Shown here: in pieces, positions 60,940-64,000 of the stretch
Layout of the letters: every line of letters begins with the position of its first letter
Numbering within the stretch: position 1 is the stretch's first letter
Source of the DNA: Streptomyces bungoensis
Lineage (GTDB): Bacteria; Actinomycetota; Actinomycetes; Streptomycetales; Streptomycetaceae
Direction: 5' to 3'
Assembly: GCF_001514215.1 (NCBI RefSeq)
Contig: NZ_KQ948862.1
Coordinates: forward strand, 1 to 64,000
Length of the DNA: 64,000 nt
Translations under genes and position numbers: made by a program
The notes under the pieces: model-generated
The model's database searches: none
The model's input: the letters and a program-made list of their open reading frames with translations, nothing else
Told to the model about the DNA's origin: nothing

Positions 60940-61722
60940 CTACCCGGCGAGGAACTCCGCCAGCACCGGCCCCAGCACGTCCGGCTCCACCATGTGGGTC
61001 TGGCCCTCCAGGACGCGGTGGGAGCCCTGCGGCACCGTCTCGGCGACCACCCGGGCCGCCTCGCGCATCCACTCCGGACTCGCCCCGCCCACGACGGACA
61101 GGACCGGCACGGGAATCGCGGCCAGCCGCTCCCGGGGCAGCAGGCCGTCGCCCATGACCGCGTCGTCGTACGCGAGACTCGGCGCGACGGACTCCATGCC
61201 GGCCCACATCGGGGACTGGCGCGCGCCCCGGATCATCTCCTCGCCCAGACCCGTCATCCGCAGGAACAGCTCCACGGCGTCCCCGCGCCGGCCGTCCGCG
61301 AGCGCCCGGTTCAGGTCCTCCTTGTAGGCGGCCTCCCGCTCGGCGCCGCCCTCCAGGAAGTCCGCGTACGGCACCTCGTACACGGCCGCCCGGCGGACCG
61401 GCAGCCCGCTCGCGGCCGCCCTGAGGACCAGCGCGCCGCCCGAGGACACGCCGAACAGAGCCGCCTCGCCGCCCACCGCGTCGATCAGCGCCGCCAGGTC
61501 CTCGACCTCGCGGTCCACCGCGTACGGGGCCGTGTCACCGCTCTCGCCGCGGCCCCGGCGGTCGTACACCACGGCTGTCGAGCCGTCCGAGATCCGCTGC
61601 GCCAGGGGCCGCACCGTGCCGCCGGTGGACATCGCGCCACTCACCAGGATCACCACGGGTCCCCGCCCGGTCACCTCGTACGCGAGCGAGGTGCCGTCTC
61701 GGGAAGTCGTCTTCTTGTCCAT
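60940..61722 (-). CDS. Alpha/beta hydrolase
   Basis: This 260-residue cytoplasmic hydrolase has GPVVILVSGAMSTGGTVRPL as the oxyanion segment, AVVYDRRGRGESGD, the nucleophile Ser in ALFGVSSGGALVL, an acid in PVPVLSVVGGASPEWM and the late His in VLEGQTHMVEPDVLGPVLAEFL. The substrate cannot be told. It is convergent with mnmA (25 bases between stops). Confidence 0.9.
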   Translation of the reverse strand: MDKKTTSRDGTSLAYEVTGRGPVVILVSGAMSTGGTVRPLAQRISDGSTAVVYDRRGRGESGDTAPYAVDREVEDLAALIDAVGGEAALFGVSSGGALVLRAAASGLPVRRAAVYEVPYADFLEGGAEREAAYKEDLNRALADGRRGDAVELFLRMTGLGEEMIRGARQSPMWAGMESVAPSLAYDDAVMGDGLLPRERLAAIPVPVLSVVGGASPEWMREAARVVAETVPQGSHRVLEGQTHMVEPDVLGPVLAEFLAG

Positions 61723-61759
61723 GTCCGTGCAGACTGCCGCACCGCACGGTTGTCATCGG

Positions 61760-62083
61760 TCAGGACACGTCGGTGTCGTAGAAGCAGTAGTGGTCCTTGA
61801 TCCGCGCCACGTCGGGCTTCGGGTCGGGATACGCCCACACCAGGTCGGGCGCGTCCGGCAGCGACCAGTAGGAGGCGGTGCCCTTGAAGGGGCAGACGGT
61901 GTGCGTCGACGAGGGCGTGAGCAGGTCGAGGCGGACGTCCTCGGCGGGGATGTAGTACCGCTCCGGGCAGCCGGTCTCGCGCAGGAGGAGGGGGCGATCG
62001 CTCTCGGCGAGCACTTGGTCGCCGTGCACCACGCGCACGTGCCGGGCGACCTGTTCGACGGTGATCGTGTGTCCTTGGGCCAT
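61760..62083 (-). CDS. DUF427 family protein
   Basis: This 107-residue protein matches DUF427: ITVEQVARHVRVVHGDQVLAESDRPLLLRETGCPERYYIPAEDV, then STHTVCPFKGTASYWSLP and the closing VWAYPDPKPDVARIKDHYCFYDTDV. These are small beta-barrel proteins of unknown function, here with the conserved CPFKG and YCFYD segments intact. ATG 62083 is preferred over 62143 because the latter would overlap the divergent LOG-family gene. Confidence 0.9.
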   Translation of the reverse strand: MAQGHTITVEQVARHVRVVHGDQVLAESDRPLLLRETGCPERYYIPAEDVRLDLLTPSSTHTVCPFKGTASYWSLPDAPDLVWAYPDPKPDVARIKDHYCFYDTDVS

Positions 62084-62135
62084 ACCGGGGTAAGCGCCGG
62101 CGGCCCCGCGCTTCTTCCCGCGTACGGTGGAGAGC

Positions 62136-62675
62136 GTGAACATCTGCGTCTTCCTCTCCGCCGCCGACCTCGACGAGCGCTACACGCGCCCCGCGCGCGA
62201 GTTCGCGGAACTGCTCGGCAAGGGCGGGCACACCCTGGTCTGGGGCGGCTCCAACGTCGGTCTGATGAAGGTCGTCGCCGACGGCGTGCACGAGGCGGGC
62301 GGCCGGCTGCTCGGCGTCTCGGTCGAGTTCCTGTCGGCGAAGGCGCGGCCCGGCGCCGACGAGATGGTGATCGCCGCCGACCTCGCCCAGCGCAAGAAGC
62401 TGCTGCTGGAGAAGGCCGACGCCGTGGTGATCATGGTCGGCGGCACCGGGACGCTGGACGAGGCCACCGAGATCCTGGAGCTGAAGAAGCACGGCCGCAC
62501 CGAGAAGCCGGTCGTCCTGCTGAACACGGCCGGCTTCTACGACGGCCTCCAGGAGCAGTTCCGCCGCATGGACGACGAGGGCTTCCTGCCGCGCCCGCTG
62601 TCCGAGCTGATGTACTTCACCGAGGAGCCGGCCGGGGCACTGGCCTACCTGGAGGAGTCACTCGGCCTGCGCTGA
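62136..62675 (+). CDS. LOG-family (TIGR00730) Rossmann protein, nucleotide-lysine-decarboxylase-like
   Basis: This 179-residue protein is related to LOG phosphoribohydrolases, which release cytokinin bases from nucleoside monophosphates. GHTLVWGGSNVGLMKVVADGVHEAGG and the active-site VGGTGTLDEATEIL are visible. The canonical PGGxGTxxE has Val for Pro here. Residues R and E used in catalysis appear kept (QRKKLLLEKADAVVIMVGG). GTG 62136 lies 7 bases after TACGGT (62123-62128), so a leaderless message is likely; GTG 62127 is the alternative. Confidence 0.87.
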   Translation: MNICVFLSAADLDERYTRPAREFAELLGKGGHTLVWGGSNVGLMKVVADGVHEAGGRLLGVSVEFLSAKARPGADEMVIAADLAQRKKLLLEKADAVVIMVGGTGTLDEATEILELKKHGRTEKPVVLLNTAGFYDGLQEQFRRMDDEGFLPRPLSELMYFTEEPAGALAYLEESLGLR

Positions 62676-62691
62676 TGCGAGCATGGCGGGC

Positions 62692-63381
62692 ATGGCTACT
62701 CATGTGATCACCGGGGCCGGTTCCGGCATCGGCGCGGCCGTCGCCCGCCGTCTGCACGCGCGCGGCGACGAAGTCGTCCTCCACGCGCGCGACGCGGGCC
62801 GCGCGAAGGAACTGGCCGCCGAGTTCCCCGGGGCGAGCACCCTGGTCGGCGACCTCGCCGACCCCGACAAGCTGTCCTGGGCGTTCTCCCACCAGACGCT
62901 CCCGGACCGCGTCGACTCGCTCCTGCACATCGCCGGGGTCGTGGACCTCGGCCAGGTCGGGGACCTCACCCCGAAGTCCTGGCGCCACCAGCTCAACGTC
63001 AACCTGATCGCCCCCGCCGAGCTGACCCGGCACTTCCTGCCCCAGCTCCGCGCCGCCCGCGGCCACGTCGTCTTCGTCAACTCCGGCGCCGGTCTCAGCG
63101 CGCACGGCGGCTGGTCCGCGTACGCCGCCTCCAAGCACGGCCTCAAGGCCCTCGCCGACGCCCTGCGCCAGGAGGAGCACGGCAACGGCGTCCGGGTCAC
63201 CTCCGTCTACCCCGGCCGCACGGCCAGCCCCATGCAGGCCAAGGTCCACCAGCAGGAGGGCAAGGAGTACGAGGCCGCGAAGTGGATCGACCCGGAGTCG
63301 GTGGCGACGACGATCCTGATGTCCCTGGACCTGCCGAGGGACGCGGAGGTCAACGACCTGACGGTGCGGCCGGGCCGGTGA
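62692..63381 (+). CDS. Short-chain dehydrogenase/reductase (SDR)
   Basis: This 229-residue classical-type SDR has the cofactor motif THVITGAGSGIGAAVARRL, the LHIAGVV segment in place of NNAG, the catalytic VVFVNSGAGLSAHGGWSAYAASKHGLKALADAL (Ser, Tyr, Lys) and the late VYPGRTASPM. The shortened cofactor region suggests NADP use through HARDAGRAKEL. The substrate is unknown. ATG 62683 is also possible. Its stop overlaps the next start (GTGA), so the two are coupled, and the LOG gene ends only 16 bases before it. Confidence 0.9.
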   Translation: MATHVITGAGSGIGAAVARRLHARGDEVVLHARDAGRAKELAAEFPGASTLVGDLADPDKLSWAFSHQTLPDRVDSLLHIAGVVDLGQVGDLTPKSWRHQLNVNLIAPAELTRHFLPQLRAARGHVVFVNSGAGLSAHGGWSAYAASKHGLKALADALRQEEHGNGVRVTSVYPGRTASPMQAKVHQQEGKEYEAAKWIDPESVATTILMSLDLPRDAEVNDLTVRPGR

Positions 63382-63767
63382 CCCGCGAGGCGGCGGACGG
63401 CGCCGCGGTCCGGGCCCGGCTCGCGCAGGCCCGGTCCCGGACCGCGGCCGCGCTCGTCCTGGGCGGCCCGGACCTGGGCACCCCGCCCGCCGAACGACCC
63501 GCCGTGGGCGAGGTCTTCGACCCGGACGGCCCGGCGGAACTGCGGGCTCTCACCAGCACGGGCACGTTCACCGGCGGCCTCCGCCGCTGCCCCGGCAGCC
63601 CCACGGTGGCGCTGCTCGACGCCGACGGCGCGTTCGTCGCCTCGGGCAGTCCGCACGGAGGCCGGGACATCTCCTGGGAGCGCGGACGCTTCCGGAACAA
63701 CCTCACCGTGGCCGACCCCGGCGGCCCGCTCGCCCTGCTGGACCGGTACCCGGGACAGCGGCGCTGA
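63378..63767 (+). CDS. Conserved-looking hypothetical protein coupled to the SDR gene
   Basis: I do not recognise this 129-residue protein. It begins with an Ala/Arg-rich helix (TREAADGAAVRARLAQARSRTAAALVLG), then PAVGEVFDPDGPAELRALTSTGTFTGGLRRCPG, PTVALLDADGAFVASGSPHGGRDISW and a C-terminal RFRNNLTVADPGGPLALLDRYPG. The second half looks like a compact beta domain. GTG 63378 overlaps the SDR stop by 4 bases, so it is co-translated with the SDR. Confidence 0.75.
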   Translation: MTREAADGAAVRARLAQARSRTAAALVLGGPDLGTPPAERPAVGEVFDPDGPAELRALTSTGTFTGGLRRCPGSPTVALLDADGAFVASGSPHGGRDISWERGRFRNNLTVADPGGPLALLDRYPGQRR

Positions 63768-63798
63768 ACGGCCCGGCCGCGTTACGTACCCTGCGGGG

Positions 63799-64000
63799 GT
63801 GAGTGAAAACAGCGTGATCGGCTTCCCCGCGGCCACCGGCGTCGGCTCCATGCCCGGCGGTGACGCCCGGGAGGCCGCCAAGACCGTCACCGGCAGCCTG
63901 GAGGACTTCCCGTTCCTGCCCGAACTGCCCGCGCGCGGACCCGGCGCCGACATGATCGGCCGCACCGCCGGCCTGCTGGTCGAGCTCTACGCGCGCGTGG
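63799..64000 (+). CDS. Cobalamin-independent methionine synthase-like protein, N-terminal part (runs off the right edge)
   Basis: 67 codons are visible: SENSVIGFPAATGVGSMPGGDAREAAKTVTGSLEDFPFLPELPARGPGADMIGRTAGLL. The GVGSMPG segment followed by PFLPELPARGPGADMIGRT is typical of the actinobacterial short MetE-like (UROD/MetE fold) proteins often annotated as methionine synthase, vitamin-B12 independent. GTG 63799 lies 6 bases after TACCCT (63787-63792), again the leaderless arrangement. The catalytic residues lie beyond the window. Confidence 0.8.
   Translation, partial: MSENSVIGFPAATGVGSMPGGDAREAAKTVTGSLEDFPFLPELPARGPGADMIGRTAGLLVELYARV

Overview
The window is high-GC actinobacterial DNA with strong codon bias (G or C at nearly every third position), many GTG starts, twin-arginine and lipoprotein export signals, and gene content typical of Streptomyces (GlgE pathway, paired secreted metalloproteases, SseB-like proteins, glycine-riboswitch gcv block, NifS/MnmA). 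It reads as an ordinary stretch of Streptomyces core chromosome. I see no phage, integrase, insertion sequence, CRISPR array, rRNA or complete tRNA. The one mobile-looking item is a nested palindromic element inside an L,D-transpeptidase gene.

Layout. 1-3.6 kb: alpha-glucan metabolism, with the start of glgE divergent from glgP; glgX lies at 20-22 kb. 3.6-9.1 kb: a secreted protein, a DUF1990 protein and two tandem thermolysin-like proteases that share a long identical core and an upstream DNA element. 9.3-16.8 kb: two divergent pairs of heterodimeric ABC exporters, each pair with one catalytically degenerate and one competent ATPase. 16.8-20 kb: an ECF sigma factor with a one-pass membrane partner, then a polyprenol-phosphate-type GT2 enzyme coupled to a membrane mannosyltransferase-like protein. 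22.5-25.4 kb: two Ig-like/YkuD lipoproteins that remodel peptidoglycan. 25.4-34.1 kb: assorted single genes, including an enoyl-CoA hydratase, a GHKL ATPase, a deacetylase-like lipoprotein coupled to a beta-propeller lipoprotein, an EF-hand protein, a GH25 muramidase and a PI-PLC-like enzyme. 34.4-34.8 kb: a truncated PIN-domain remnant. 34.8-36.3 kb: a Tat-exported multicopper oxidase.

36.4-43.7 kb is a serine/glycine block: sdaA, glyA, gcvH and gcvT read leftwards, with a glycine riboswitch ahead of gcvT, and two tandem SseB-like genes lie next to it. 44-50.4 kb is a five-gene dipeptide/oligopeptide ABC importer operon (permease, binding lipoprotein, permease, ATPase, ATPase) with a strong stem-loop after the binding-protein gene. 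50.5-64 kb holds a secreted M1 peptidase, a TRIC-type channel, an Ag85-like esterase, a thioesterase, a TIGR03086 protein divergent from a WYL regulator, a TetR regulator divergent from two small membrane proteins, a cysteine desulfurase and MnmA (tRNA 2-thiouridine), a PGRP-type amidase, a LOG-family protein, an SDR and the start of a cobalamin-independent methionine synthase-like gene.

A recurring feature is a TANNNT -10 box ending 6-9 bases before the start codon, which suggests leaderless transcripts for at least seven genes. The most unusual items are the palindromic element lying in frame in the signal-peptide region of a lipoprotein gene, the shared TGTCAGGACC-N11-TTGGCC element of the two proteases, the complementary decay of the ABC ATPase sites, and a NodB-like lipoprotein with an altered catalytic motif coupled to a beta-propeller lipoprotein. 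All functional statements come from reading the translations and motifs; no database search was run.
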